From: JAUIIK01 sp963709995
Lineage (GTDB): Bacteria; Chloroflexota; Chloroflexia; Thermomicrobiales; CFX8
Length of the DNA: 64,000 nucleotides
Assembly (NCBI GenBank): GCA_963709995.1
Contig: CAVPYN010000010.1
Coordinates: 92,257-156,256, forward strand
Direction of reading: 5' to 3'
Shown here: piece after piece, positions 18,170 through 26,157 of the stretch
Layout of the letters: the number at the start of each line of letters is the position of its first letter
Numbering within the stretch: the first letter of the stretch is position 1
Made by a program: the position numbers and the translations under genes
The notes under the pieces: generated by a model
Database searches by the model: none
What the model was told of the DNA's origin: nothing
Seen by the model: the letters and a program-made list of their open reading frames with translations, nothing else

Positions 18170-18787
18170 ATGGACGACTATCGGCAAATCGGGCGAATCG
18201 TCCGGCTCCAGATCCAGCGCAAGAGCCTCAAACAGACGCTCGAACCGAAACCTGGTAGCGCTCGCTCGCCGGAGCGCTACTACGACCCGGTGCCGATTCT
18301 CGCGGGCGAGCAACTCTGGATCGCCGAGTCGGTGGCGGCGATGCCCCGGGGCGATGAGGTCGTGATGGACGTCCATTGCGCCGCCCACCCCAACTCGCGC
18401 AACCGCGGGAGTGGCAACATGTTTTCCATCGGATTTACTTCGCATTATGACAAAATGCGCGAGGAGTTTGGAGAGCACCTCTCGGACGGCATCGCGGGAG
18501 AAAACCTGCTCGTTGAGACGATGGAGTCGTTCGAGGTCGAGGATCTTTCGGACGGGCTCGTGGTCCGTGGACTCGACGGCGCGGAAGTCGAGTTCGGCGA
18601 GGTCGCCGTCGCGGCACCCTGCGTCGAATTCAGCCGGTTTTGCCTTGCCAACCCCTACGCCGATCCGGGACCAACAAGCGAAGCGCTGCGGTTCCTCGAC
18701 GGGGGCACGCGCGGCTTCTACGCCTGGATCGCCACGGGCCTTCCAGCAATGCTCCGCACCGGCGACGTCCTGCTCTTGAAGGGATAG
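18170..18787 (+). CDS. MOSC-domain-like protein
   Basis: This 205-residue protein starts 4 bp after the decarboxylase stop. The fragment IGRIVRLQIQRKSLK, then GFTSHYDKMREEFGEHLSDGIAGENLLVE and EFGEVAVAAPCVEFSRFCL, recalls the MOSC beta-barrel (molybdenum cofactor sulfurase C-terminal domain), including a conserved Cys that handles sulfur in relatives. Assignment is by pattern only. A link to the PLP decarboxylase is suggested by the tight spacing but not explained by known pathways. Confidence 0.6.
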   Translation: MDDYRQIGRIVRLQIQRKSLKQTLEPKPGSARSPERYYDPVPILAGEQLWIAESVAAMPRGDEVVMDVHCAAHPNSRNRGSGNMFSIGFTSHYDKMREEFGEHLSDGIAGENLLVETMESFEVEDLSDGLVVRGLDGAEVEFGEVAVAAPCVEFSRFCLANPYADPGPTSEALRFLDGGTRGFYAWIATGLPAMLRTGDVLLLKG

Positions 18788-18801
18788 GCTGCTTCGGTTC
18801 G

Positions 18802-18851
18802 GGTGAGTTGGGATATGTCGCTAGCGAACCCCTATTGATGACGAACTCACC
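18802..18851. terminator. Inverted repeat between convergent genes
   Basis: GGTGAGTT (18802-18809) pairs with AACTCACC (18844-18851) across a 34-nt loop, exactly between the convergent MOSC-like and ThDP-enzyme genes. It may act as a weak bidirectional terminator. No T-run is present. Confidence 0.25.
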
Positions 18852-19448
18852 TCAGTCCGGAACGACGCCTAGAGCTTCCATAAAGCCAAGCTTTATCGCG
18901 ACTGGATCATCCCGTTGAGGGCTCATACCCCGGCTGGAATCGATCTTGGTAACGATCGTGTGTGGTCCCGGCGCATCGAGTGCGAAGCGCAGTGCGCGCT
19001 CGAATTCGTCGCTATCCGCCGGCATCGTGGAGCTTTCGATGCCGCAGCCTAGCGCGACCGTGGCCAGATTGCAGGTCGTCGCGGTCGAGAGCGCCTGCCC
19101 TCCGGTAATCTGCCACTGTTCGTTGTCCCAGATGACGAGCGTCAAGTTGGGAGGGGCCTGCATGCCGATCGTCGCCAGCGCGCTCATGTTGAGCAGCACC
19201 GAACCCTCGCCCTCCATCACCACGACCGGGCGGTCGGGTTGAGCCAGCGCCAGGCCGAGGCCGATCGAAATCGCCTGCCCCATGCTGCCAAGCATGTAGA
19301 AGTTCAGCTTCCGTTCTCCGGCTATGCCGCGAAGGTCGAAGGTTGCATTGCCGATACCGGAGACGAGGATCGTGTCCTCATCAACCAGATCGACGATCTT
19401 GCGGGTAAGGTCGCCACGCGCCGGGCGCGCATTCGCGGGGCTATTCAC
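18852..19448 (-). CDS. ThDP-dependent decarboxylase, C-terminal (beta) subunit
   Basis: This 198-residue protein equals the ThDP-binding half of sulfopyruvate/phosphonopyruvate-type decarboxylases. Blocks are LNFYMLGSMGQAISIGLGLALA, the ThDP motif VVMEGEGSVLLNMSALATIG continuing to LVIWDNEQWQITGG, and the tail VTKIDSSRGMSP. Alone it lacks the pyrimidine-binding half, which the overlapping upstream gene supplies. ComE (sulfopyruvate decarboxylase beta) is the closest named family I recognise. In bacteria such split enzymes may serve sulfonate, phosphonate or other 2-oxo-acid metabolism. Confidence 0.8.
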   Translation of the reverse strand: MNSPANARPARGDLTRKIVDLVDEDTILVSGIGNATFDLRGIAGERKLNFYMLGSMGQAISIGLGLALAQPDRPVVVMEGEGSVLLNMSALATIGMQAPPNLTLVIWDNEQWQITGGQALSTATTCNLATVALGCGIESSTMPADSDEFERALRFALDAPGPHTIVTKIDSSRGMSPQRDDPVAIKLGFMEALGVVPD

Positions 19449-19968
19449 CGGCTTTGCCTCCGGAGAGCTGCGTTTCGATTGTCAGAAGGACCGGGCGACG
19501 GCTGATGTAGGCGTGTCGAATTGCTTGAGTTGCAATAAAAGGGACGTCTGCTTCGTGAGTCATCGAGAAGTTCTGCATTCCCAGCAACTCCGCCGACGAT
19601 GGAGCGGACTTACCCCAGGCAACCTGGACGACATTGTGCTCCAAAAAGCCCCCGCGAGCGCTCATGATGATCGGAAACGGAATCTGATAGGGCATCGCCA
19701 GCGAACCTAGCGAGTTGAGAATATTGCCGAACCCCGAAGACTGGAGTAGCAACGCGCCCCTCGTGCCGCCGAGATAGGCGCCGGTCAGCAGACCCACGCC
19801 TTCTTCCTCACGGGTAAGTGTGACGACCCGCATGCCTGGATCAAACTCCAGGGTGCGGATGATCGGTGCCAGCACGGTATCGGCGACATGACAGACGATC
19901 TGGATATCGTTCTCTTTCAACGCCGCGACGATTGAATTGCGCCAGTTTTCCGATGCAGTGCTCACCAC
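19441..19968 (-). CDS. ThDP-dependent decarboxylase, N-terminal (alpha) subunit
   Basis: This 175-residue pyrimidine-binding half carries the catalytic Glu region (VVTLTREEEGVGLLTGAYLGG) and GALLLQSSGFGNILNSLGSL, as in sulfopyruvate decarboxylase alpha (ComD) and phosphonopyruvate decarboxylase N-domains. The start is GTG 19968 (or GTG 19965), since the longer upstream frame has no family character. It overlaps its partner by 8 bp, as expected for translational coupling of two subunits of one active site. The substrate is undecided. Confidence 0.78.
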   Translation of the reverse strand: MVSTASENWRNSIVAALKENDIQIVCHVADTVLAPIIRTLEFDPGMRVVTLTREEEGVGLLTGAYLGGTRGALLLQSSGFGNILNSLGSLAMPYQIPFPIIMSARGGFLEHNVVQVAWGKSAPSSAELLGMQNFSMTHEADVPFIATQAIRHAYISRRPVLLTIETQLSGGKAGE

Positions 19969-20133
19969 TTGACCATCTCTGCGAGTACGATAGACGCGGC
20001 GATATCCTAGCATGATGCCGGGCGACGCCGTCGGTGGTAACTGCGGGGCGCGCCCGCGATTCGTGAAATACTGGTTGCAGGCTATCCAGCGCGGCTGCGA
20101 GGGAACAACAACAGATTGGCGCAATTCAAGACA

Positions 20134-20667
20134 ATGTCCATCAGCTTACCGCAGCGCGGATCACGGCTTGCCTGGGTTCTCGGACGGGGCAATGTCGAGT
20201 CCGACCGGGAAAACTTCTTCGTCTGGCAGGAACGTGTGCTGGACATGCTGCTCGCCTGGGGAATCGGCAATGTTGCTGGCGGCGCATTGCTCACGACACG
20301 CAAATCCTCAGTAACAAAAGCGATCGGCGTGCAGGCGATTGCCTGGGGCGCGGTCGACAGCGCGGTAGCCCTCTATGCAGGCTGTATCGCCCGCCGCCAC
20401 GCCACATCAGCGCGATCCGGCATGTACGGCGCCCGGCATGTGCAGCAGCGCGCGCGTCGCTTCGAACACTTACTGGCCGTCCAGACCGGCGCTGACATCC
20501 TCTACGTGACGCTGGGCGCGGTCTTTGCGTCTCGCACGCGCTCACCCTGGCTCAAAGGCACGGCGATAGGCGTCATGATCCAGGGCACGGCGCTGCTGCT
20601 CTACGATGCTGCGCTGGCAGTGCGGCTGCTCACGCGCCCGGAACTTCGAGTCAGAGAAGATGTATGA
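20134..20667 (+). CDS. Hypothetical membrane protein (DUF6992-like)
   Basis: This 177-residue protein has hydrophobic segments MLLAWGIGNVAGGALL, AIGVQAIAWGAVDSAVALYAG, ADILYVTLGAVFA and AIGVMIQGTALLLYDAALAV, so about four helices. The pattern FFVWQERVLDMLLAWGIGN...GVQAIAWGAVD recalls the uncharacterised DUF6992 family; this is from memory and not checked. It overlaps the next methyltransferase gene by 4 bp (ATGA), implying coupled translation. It is divergent from the ThDP decarboxylase pair. Function is unknown. Confidence 0.6.
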   Translation: MSISLPQRGSRLAWVLGRGNVESDRENFFVWQERVLDMLLAWGIGNVAGGALLTTRKSSVTKAIGVQAIAWGAVDSAVALYAGCIARRHATSARSGMYGARHVQQRARRFEHLLAVQTGADILYVTLGAVFASRTRSPWLKGTAIGVMIQGTALLLYDAALAVRLLTRPELRVREDV

Positions 20668-21479
20668 CTAAGTCAGGCGGCAGTCGCGAGTGGAACGCCG
20701 TTGACTATCACCGGTTAGCGAATCCTCACGTCACCTGGGGACGAAGCGTGCTGGCGCGTATGCCACTGGATGGCAACGAAACGGTCCTCGATGCGGGGTG
20801 CGGCACCGGCAGACTCACCGCCGATCTCCTCGAATTCCTGCCCCATGGACAGGTCATTGCCGTGGATCTGTCCGCGAACATGCTCCAGGAGGCGCAACGC
20901 CACCTCGATCCGGTTGCTGGCGGCCGGGTCAGATACCTGCGGGCAGACGTGCAGAACCTCGAGATTGATGAACCGGTTGACGCGATCTTCAGCACCGCCG
21001 CTCTCCACTGGGTGCTAGACCATGAGCGCATGTTCCGGCACTTCCATGCCTGCCTGAAACCGGGTGGATGGCTAGTCGCCCAATGCGGCGGCGGGCCGAA
21101 TATCGCCAGCGTGATCGAGCGAGCAAAAACCCTGATGACCTCGTCTGAGTACCAGGGTTTCTTCGCTGGTTGGGACGGCCCATGGGAGTTCGCAAGTGAT
21201 GTGACGACTGCCCAGCGGCTCGAATCGGCTGGTTTCGTCGCCATCACAACTAGCCTCGAAGAGTCGCCGGTGTTGCTCAACGGCTATGCGGAATATCGGG
21301 ACTACCTGGAAACGGTTGTTTTCGGAACTCATCTTGCCCGCATCCCGGGCTCGAATCTACGCCAGCAGTTCGTGGACCTCCTGGCAAAACAGGCCGCGAT
21401 GGACGATCCACCGTTCAACCTTGACTACTGGAGGTTGAATATCCAGGCTCGGCGCCCACCCTGCACTCTCGAGGGATGA
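20664..21479 (+). CDS. Class I SAM-dependent methyltransferase (trans-aconitate MT-like)
   Basis: This 271-residue methyltransferase has SAM motif I VLDAGCGTGRLTADLLEFLP, motif II QVIAVDLSANMLQEAQRHL, YLRADVQNLEIDEPVDAIF and the post-motif segment HWVLDHERMFRHFHACLKPGGWLVAQCGG. Overall layout, including the Trp-rich C-terminus, resembles trans-aconitate 2-methyltransferase-like proteins, but substrate specificity is not readable. It starts inside the stop of the upstream membrane protein. Confidence 0.85.
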   Translation: MTKSGGSREWNAVDYHRLANPHVTWGRSVLARMPLDGNETVLDAGCGTGRLTADLLEFLPHGQVIAVDLSANMLQEAQRHLDPVAGGRVRYLRADVQNLEIDEPVDAIFSTAALHWVLDHERMFRHFHACLKPGGWLVAQCGGGPNIASVIERAKTLMTSSEYQGFFAGWDGPWEFASDVTTAQRLESAGFVAITTSLEESPVLLNGYAEYRDYLETVVFGTHLARIPGSNLRQQFVDLLAKQAAMDDPPFNLDYWRLNIQARRPPCTLEG

Positions 21480-21620
21480 TCCGGCGACTTGCATCGAGCC
21501 ACCAGGAGCCAGGCCCCAGGATCTTTTCGTCGTCGTAACGTCGGTCGGGGGTTGCGACAACCCGGAGGGTCGCCGACAATCGACAGAACAACTTCATAGA
21601 GTAGTGGACGGAGCAGGGAT

Positions 21621-22292
21621 ATGGCCAAGATCATACCGAGCGATAGCGAAATCCAGAGGAACGTCCTCGACGAAATCGATTGGGATCCGGAAGTCGAAGC
21701 TCCAGATGTAGGAGTCGAAGTTGACGATGGCGTCATAACTCTCACTGGGACTGTCGCCAATCACGCCATCAAAGTGGCCGCCGAACGCGCTTCACAGCGA
21801 GTCCACGGCGTGAGAGCCGTCGCGAACGATATTGTGGTTCGCACCGTTGGCGAAGGTGAACGCACTGATACGGACATCGCGCTGGCAATTGCCGACCGGT
21901 TCGAATGGTCAGAAGTCATCCCGGAAGAACAGATCCAGATCACCGTCGATGATGGAGTAGTCACCCTGCGCGGAACCGTTGGGTGGCGATATGAGTCCAG
22001 CGAGGCCGAGCTCCTCGTTCGGAAAGCACGCGGGGTCACTGAGGTCATCAACGAAATCGCGGTTATTCCGCCGCCAGCTTCAGACGAAGCCGCCATCGCG
22101 GAAGAAATCGAGCGCGCGTTCCGCCGCCACGCCGAACTGGATGCCCAGCACATCGACATTGAGCTTGTGGGTTCGATAGTGATTTTGCGCGGCGCCGTAA
22201 GTTCATGGGCGGAGCGTGAGGAAGCCGAGCACGTCGCCTGGCGCTCGCCTGGGATCACCCAGGTCAAGAACGAACTCCGCATCGAGCCGTAG
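21621..22292 (+). CDS. Protein of three BON domains
   Basis: This 223-residue protein consists of three successive BON modules of about 70 residues, each with the pattern DDGVITLTGTV...A...GVRAVANDI: VEVDDGVITLTGTVANHAIK, ITVDDGVVTLRGTVGWRYES and IELVGSIVILRGAVSSWAER. BON domains bind phospholipid or peptidoglycan-linked partners, often in osmotic-shock proteins (OsmY), but there is no signal peptide here, so the location is probably cytoplasmic. A small GC hairpin (about 21548-21563) lies upstream. Confidence 0.88.
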   Translation: MAKIIPSDSEIQRNVLDEIDWDPEVEAPDVGVEVDDGVITLTGTVANHAIKVAAERASQRVHGVRAVANDIVVRTVGEGERTDTDIALAIADRFEWSEVIPEEQIQITVDDGVVTLRGTVGWRYESSEAELLVRKARGVTEVINEIAVIPPPASDEAAIAEEIERAFRRHAELDAQHIDIELVGSIVILRGAVSSWAEREEAEHVAWRSPGITQVKNELRIEP

Positions 22293-22314
22293 CGTCCGGA
22301 CGCGGATACTGGAA

Positions 22315-22503
22315 GTGCTAGCTGAACGATACCGGGGCGAGCGCGGTTTACGGTACTGGCAACAGGCGCTCAAAGAGTCCCGCTGGCTCTTCGTCGTCGA
22401 ACCAATCGAGATCACGAGCTGGCGCGGCGCATGGGCTCAACGCTACCGCCACTACGATTGGGAAGGTTGTGTCATCGATCCGACGTTTCCAGGTTCGCGT
22501 TAG
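22315..22503 (+). CDS. Small hypothetical protein (62 aa)
   Basis: After the BON gene the frame stays open with good codon use and a protein-like, Trp-rich composition (RYWQQALKESRWLFVVEPIE, SWRGAWAQRYRHYDWEGCVI). It ends at TAG overlapping the convergent aminopeptidase stop. GTG 22315 is the best start but its ribosome site is weak. It may be a genuine small gene or the remnant of a larger one. I do not recognise a family. Confidence 0.35.
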   Translation: MLAERYRGERGLRYWQQALKESRWLFVVEPIEITSWRGAWAQRYRHYDWEGCVIDPTFPGSR

Positions 22504-23606
22504 AAGACAAACTTCCCATCCTTGACGAAGATCTCGCCATCGACCGTCACGGTGCCACCCTCGCGGATGTCGGCGATCATATCCCAGTGGATCGCGCTCT
22601 GGTTCTTGCTTCCGGTTTCCGGATAGCCCGCCCCCAGCGCGAGATGAATGGTTCCACCGATCTTCTCATCAAAGAGAATGTTGCGAGTAAAGCGCTCGAT
22701 CCCGAAGTTCGTGCCGAAGGCGAATTCACCGATCCGCCGGGCGCCATCGTCGCTCTGCAACATCTCGTTTAGATACTCCTCGTTGCGCGCTGCGGTCGCC
22801 CGGACAACGCTGCCTCCTTCAAACCAGAGTCGCACATCTTCAACCTCGCGCCCGGCGATAATTGCCGGGAAGCTATATCGGATCGTACCTTCAGCCGAGC
22901 TCTCGACCGGCGCGGTGAATATCTCGCCATCGGGAAAATTCTTCGTGCCGTCGGCGTTGATCCAGACCCGGCCCTCGATGTTGAGATGAAGATCCGTATC
23001 CGGACCAACAATGTGGACTTCTCTTTTTCCCTCAAGCCAGTCAATCAGTCGCTGTTGCCAGGCAGATGCGCGTTTCCATTCGGCAATCGGATCGCTTTCG
23101 GGATCATGAACGAAACAGGCTCGATAGACGAAGTCCTCGAAATCTCGCAACGACATACCCGCATCCTGGGCATGGGCGTCAGTCGGGAACAACGTCACAC
23201 ACCAGTTCAACTCTCCAGCTGCTGACCGCTCCAGAAAGCGACCGGTCAGCTCTCGACGCGCTTCGGCCGCCTTGCGCTGCCGCGCAGGATCGACACCGGA
23301 TAGCCGGCGAGTGTTCGGCTCGGAGATGATTGAAATCGTGGCATCAGCGTCTTCGGTCACCGCACGCTGGACCGGATTGATGTACGCCAGCTGTTCGTCA
23401 CTCCCGAGCGTAAACAGCAATTCGTCAGTTCCAGGGAGCGAGAGCAACGGCATCGGGAACGCTGCCCTGGCGAGCGTCCGTTCGTGGAGCGCCAGGATCA
23501 GCGGGGACGCGAGAGAAGTTCCCTGAATCGCGACGAGCTGCCCAGGCTGGATCGCCAGGGAATACTCGACGAGAACCTGTGCAAGCCGATCGATGCGTGG
23601 ATCCAT
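22500..23606 (-). CDS. M29-family aminopeptidase (aminopeptidase T-like)
   Basis: This 368-residue metallo-aminopeptidase is of the thermophilic M29 type. Blocks visible are VLVEYSLAIQPGQLVAIQG, GTDLHLNIEGR-like DTDLHLNIEGRVWINADGTK, the metal-site region NFPDGEIFTAPVESSAEGTI, FGTNFGIERFTRNILFDEKIGGTIHLALGAGYPET and HWDMIADIREGG. Length is typical. It removes N-terminal residues from peptides in the cytoplasm using two metal ions. It is transcribed alone or with the downstream O-methyltransferase gene. Confidence 0.9.
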   Translation of the reverse strand: MDPRIDRLAQVLVEYSLAIQPGQLVAIQGTSLASPLILALHERTLARAAFPMPLLSLPGTDELLFTLGSDEQLAYINPVQRAVTEDADATISIISEPNTRRLSGVDPARQRKAAEARRELTGRFLERSAAGELNWCVTLFPTDAHAQDAGMSLRDFEDFVYRACFVHDPESDPIAEWKRASAWQQRLIDWLEGKREVHIVGPDTDLHLNIEGRVWINADGTKNFPDGEIFTAPVESSAEGTIRYSFPAIIAGREVEDVRLWFEGGSVVRATAARNEEYLNEMLQSDDGARRIGEFAFGTNFGIERFTRNILFDEKIGGTIHLALGAGYPETGSKNQSAIHWDMIADIREGGTVTVDGEIFVKDGKFVF

Positions 23607-23670
23607 TCGAACCTCCTACATTCGAGATCAGACTGATCGGTTCACCCGTAAAAGCCTTGGATAGACTCCG

Positions 23671-24240
23671 CTAATTGCTCACCACCCGGCTAACCCAGAA
23701 CCCACCAGCAATCGAGAGTCCGATCGAATCGAGCCCGTCGTCAGAAGCAACGAGCTTCCGGTATGGCGCTGAGGACTCGTTCTCCTCAGACACATTGTCG
23801 GCAACGATAATAGCGCCGGGCCGGACCTTTTCCCGGATCGCGCGCAGGTAATCTGGATACTGGGGCTTATCGGCATCGATGAAGATGAGATCGAATGGAC
23901 CGCCGATGGCCTGGAGGGATTCCAGCGCTGGTCCCTCCACAATAGTGACCCGTTCAGACAGCACTGCTCGCTTAAGGTTGTCGTTCGCCAGCCGAACTTT
24001 GCGCGCCTCGACCTCCAGGGTCACAAGATGGCCGCCAGTGCTGGACAGGGCGCGCGCCATCCAGATCGTCGATACAGCGTTCGAGGTCCCGATCTCGAGC
24101 ACTCGTTGGGCGTTCTTCAGACCGATGAGCCAGGCGAGCAACGCGCCACCCTCACGACCCACATTCCACATGCCGCCTTCATTGCGGCCGAATGCGTACA
24201 ATTCCTCGAGGAGAAGATCAATGTCTGTGCCGGACGTCAT
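23671..24240 (-). CDS. Class I O-methyltransferase (caffeoyl-CoA OMT-like)
   Basis: This 189-residue SAM-dependent O-methyltransferase (family 3) has the SAM site VLEIGTSNAVSTIWMARAL, TLEVEARKVRLANDNLKRA, the metal-binding and motif region FDLIFIDADKPQYPDYLRAI and GAIIVADNVS. The chemistry is typically Mg2+-dependent methylation of catechols or related hydroxyls. It lies divergent from the FAH-family gene and upstream of the aminopeptidase on the same strand (64-bp gap). Confidence 0.85.
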   Translation of the reverse strand: MTSGTDIDLLLEELYAFGRNEGGMWNVGREGGALLAWLIGLKNAQRVLEIGTSNAVSTIWMARALSSTGGHLVTLEVEARKVRLANDNLKRAVLSERVTIVEGPALESLQAIGGPFDLIFIDADKPQYPDYLRAIREKVRPGAIIVADNVSEENESSAPYRKLVASDDGLDSIGLSIAGGFWVSRVVSN

Positions 24241-24335
24241 AGTTCCTATTCCTTTTCGGCATCGATGTCACTGGGAGACTGTCTTCGCCAACAGGATACC
24301 CCGGCGAGGGACGGTAAGACGGAGGGACGTAGACG

Positions 24336-25100
24336 GTGCATATCGTTCGATACCGTGATGGCGACCAGATCCGGGTGGGCGTTCTGGAGGGCGACAGAGT
24401 CCGAGAAACCCGCGGCGCAATGTTCAATCAACTTTCCGTTGGCCCAGAAATCGGCTCGCTGGACAGTGTTGAACTGGTGGCGCCGGTCGACCCCGGGAAG
24501 TTGATCGCTATCGGGCTCAACTACAAAGATCACATCGAACAAGACACAAGTCACGCATTGCCCGAAGATCCCGTCATCTTCCTGAAGCCGACGTCGGCGA
24601 TCGTTGGTCCGAATGAACCCATCGTGCTGCCCGCCGGTCCTGAACGCGTAGACGCGGAAGCCGAGCTCTGTATTGTCATCGGCAAGCAGTGCCGGCACGT
24701 CAAGGCTGCCGATGCCAGCGACGTGATCTTCGGGTACTGCTGCGGCAACGACGTCAGCGCTCGCGACTACCAGCAGAAGGATGGCCAGTGGGTGAGGGCA
24801 AAAGGTTTTGACACCTTCGCCCCGCTCGGCCCGGCCATCGTGACCGATGTTGATCCGTCAGACCTGGCGATTACGTCGAGCGTGAACGGCGAGCAGTTTC
24901 AGCGTTCGTCCACGAAGCAGCTTCTTTTCGACGTCCCGTTCCTGATCGAGTTCATTAGTGGGGTGATGACCCTGAATCCGGGCGACGTGATTATGACCGG
25001 CACCCCGGCGGGTCCACCGAAACTCCAGGACGGCGACATCTGCGAGATTGAAATCGCGGGGCTCGGCGTCCTGCGCAACCCGGTCCAAGCCGGAAGCTAG
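24336..25100 (+). CDS. Fumarylacetoacetate hydrolase (FAH) family protein
   Basis: This 254-residue enzyme has the FAH fold signature LIAIGLNYKDHIEQ, the metal-binding VDAEAELCIVIGKQC, FGYCCGNDVSARDYQQKDGQ, AKGFDTFAPLGP and GDVIMTGTPAGPP. Members hydrolyse or decarboxylate 2-oxo or beta-diketo acids, usually in aromatic catabolism. GTG 24336 is the start, with GGAGGGACG upstream. The next gene begins 9 bp later but encodes an unrelated cell-wall enzyme. Confidence 0.9.
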   Translation: MHIVRYRDGDQIRVGVLEGDRVRETRGAMFNQLSVGPEIGSLDSVELVAPVDPGKLIAIGLNYKDHIEQDTSHALPEDPVIFLKPTSAIVGPNEPIVLPAGPERVDAEAELCIVIGKQCRHVKAADASDVIFGYCCGNDVSARDYQQKDGQWVRAKGFDTFAPLGPAIVTDVDPSDLAITSSVNGEQFQRSSTKQLLFDVPFLIEFISGVMTLNPGDVIMTGTPAGPPKLQDGDICEIEIAGLGVLRNPVQAGS

Positions 25101-25109
25101 AGCCTGCCG

Positions 25110-26066
25110 ATGTCCCGATCTTTGCGCGCCATACTGTTGCTGTCGCTCGTCATCGCCGGACTCTTCGCCGGCCAGATCGGCAGCGCCCGGCAGGGCCAGC
25201 CCGACCCTCCCTACATCAACGCCGGCAGGTTCGTCATCCTCTCGGACTTCAACGAAGTGCTCTATGAACAGGGCGCTCATGACAGGATCGCGCCAGCATC
25301 ACTGACGAAGATGACGACAGCAATCGTCGCCGTCCGCACCGTTAGCCTCGATACCGTCGTCACCATCGAGGAGAGCGATCTCGTTGGCGAGGCAACGATG
25401 GGCCTCGTGGCCGGGGACCAGATGACGATTGGCGATCTGCTCTACGGGCTGTTGCTTCCCTCGGGCAACGACGCCGCGATGGCGATCGCTCGTGGTGTCG
25501 GGATTGAGCTAGGCGCGACAAGCAGCGACCAGGCGCGCCAGCTCTTTGTCGCCAAGATGAATGAGACCGCGGGACTGTTCCAGCTCCGGGACACTCACTA
25601 CATGAACCCGCATGGACTTGATCAAGAGAACCATTTCTCAAGCGCCTACGACCTGGCGATTGTCCTCAGGGCGGCGCTAATCTACCCTCAGATCCGCGAC
25701 CGGATGCAAACCTACTCCGTGCGCGTCGGTGGACGCTATGACCTCTACAACGGAAACCAGCTGCTAGCCGAGCGATCCGACTATCTCGGCGGCAAGACCG
25801 GCCTGACCGACAACTGCGGCTTCTGCCTTGCTGGCGCAGCTCGCAACGATCAGGGTCGCATGGTCATCGCGGTCGCGCTGAATGACGACTGGAGCTGGTA
25901 CTGGGATGTCAGCCTGCTGCTCGATTACGGTTTCGAGCTCATGGAGTATCGCGGTATTCCCTCATGGGCTGACGCGACGCTCGTTGGCACCCAGCTAGGC
26001 CAGGTGCCGGAGACGTACAACCGCACCGCGGAAACCCCATCTACCACCGGGCAGGGCGGTCCCTAA
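25110..26066 (+). CDS. D-alanyl-D-alanine carboxypeptidase (S11 family)
   Basis: This 318-residue serine peptidase trims the terminal D-Ala of peptidoglycan stem peptides. The N-terminal signal peptide is SLRAILLLSLVIAGLFAG, with likely cleavage near residue 25-30. The catalytic SxxK is APASLTKMTTA (S64, K67), the second motif is LPSGNDAAM (S119-G-N121) and the KTG triad is LGGKTGLTDN. It is shorter than many S11 enzymes because the C-terminal anchoring domain is absent or reduced. It is exported to the cell surface. Confidence 0.9.
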   Translation: MSRSLRAILLLSLVIAGLFAGQIGSARQGQPDPPYINAGRFVILSDFNEVLYEQGAHDRIAPASLTKMTTAIVAVRTVSLDTVVTIEESDLVGEATMGLVAGDQMTIGDLLYGLLLPSGNDAAMAIARGVGIELGATSSDQARQLFVAKMNETAGLFQLRDTHYMNPHGLDQENHFSSAYDLAIVLRAALIYPQIRDRMQTYSVRVGGRYDLYNGNQLLAERSDYLGGKTGLTDNCGFCLAGAARNDQGRMVIAVALNDDWSWYWDVSLLLDYGFELMEYRGIPSWADATLVGTQLGQVPETYNRTAETPSTTGQGGP

Positions 26067-26157
26067 CCGCCGATCGCTCGCCAGATTCACTACCTCTATC
26101 CCAATCAAGCTATGATGCCTCCGATTTGGGAATCATCAAATGCATGAGGGAGAGTAC

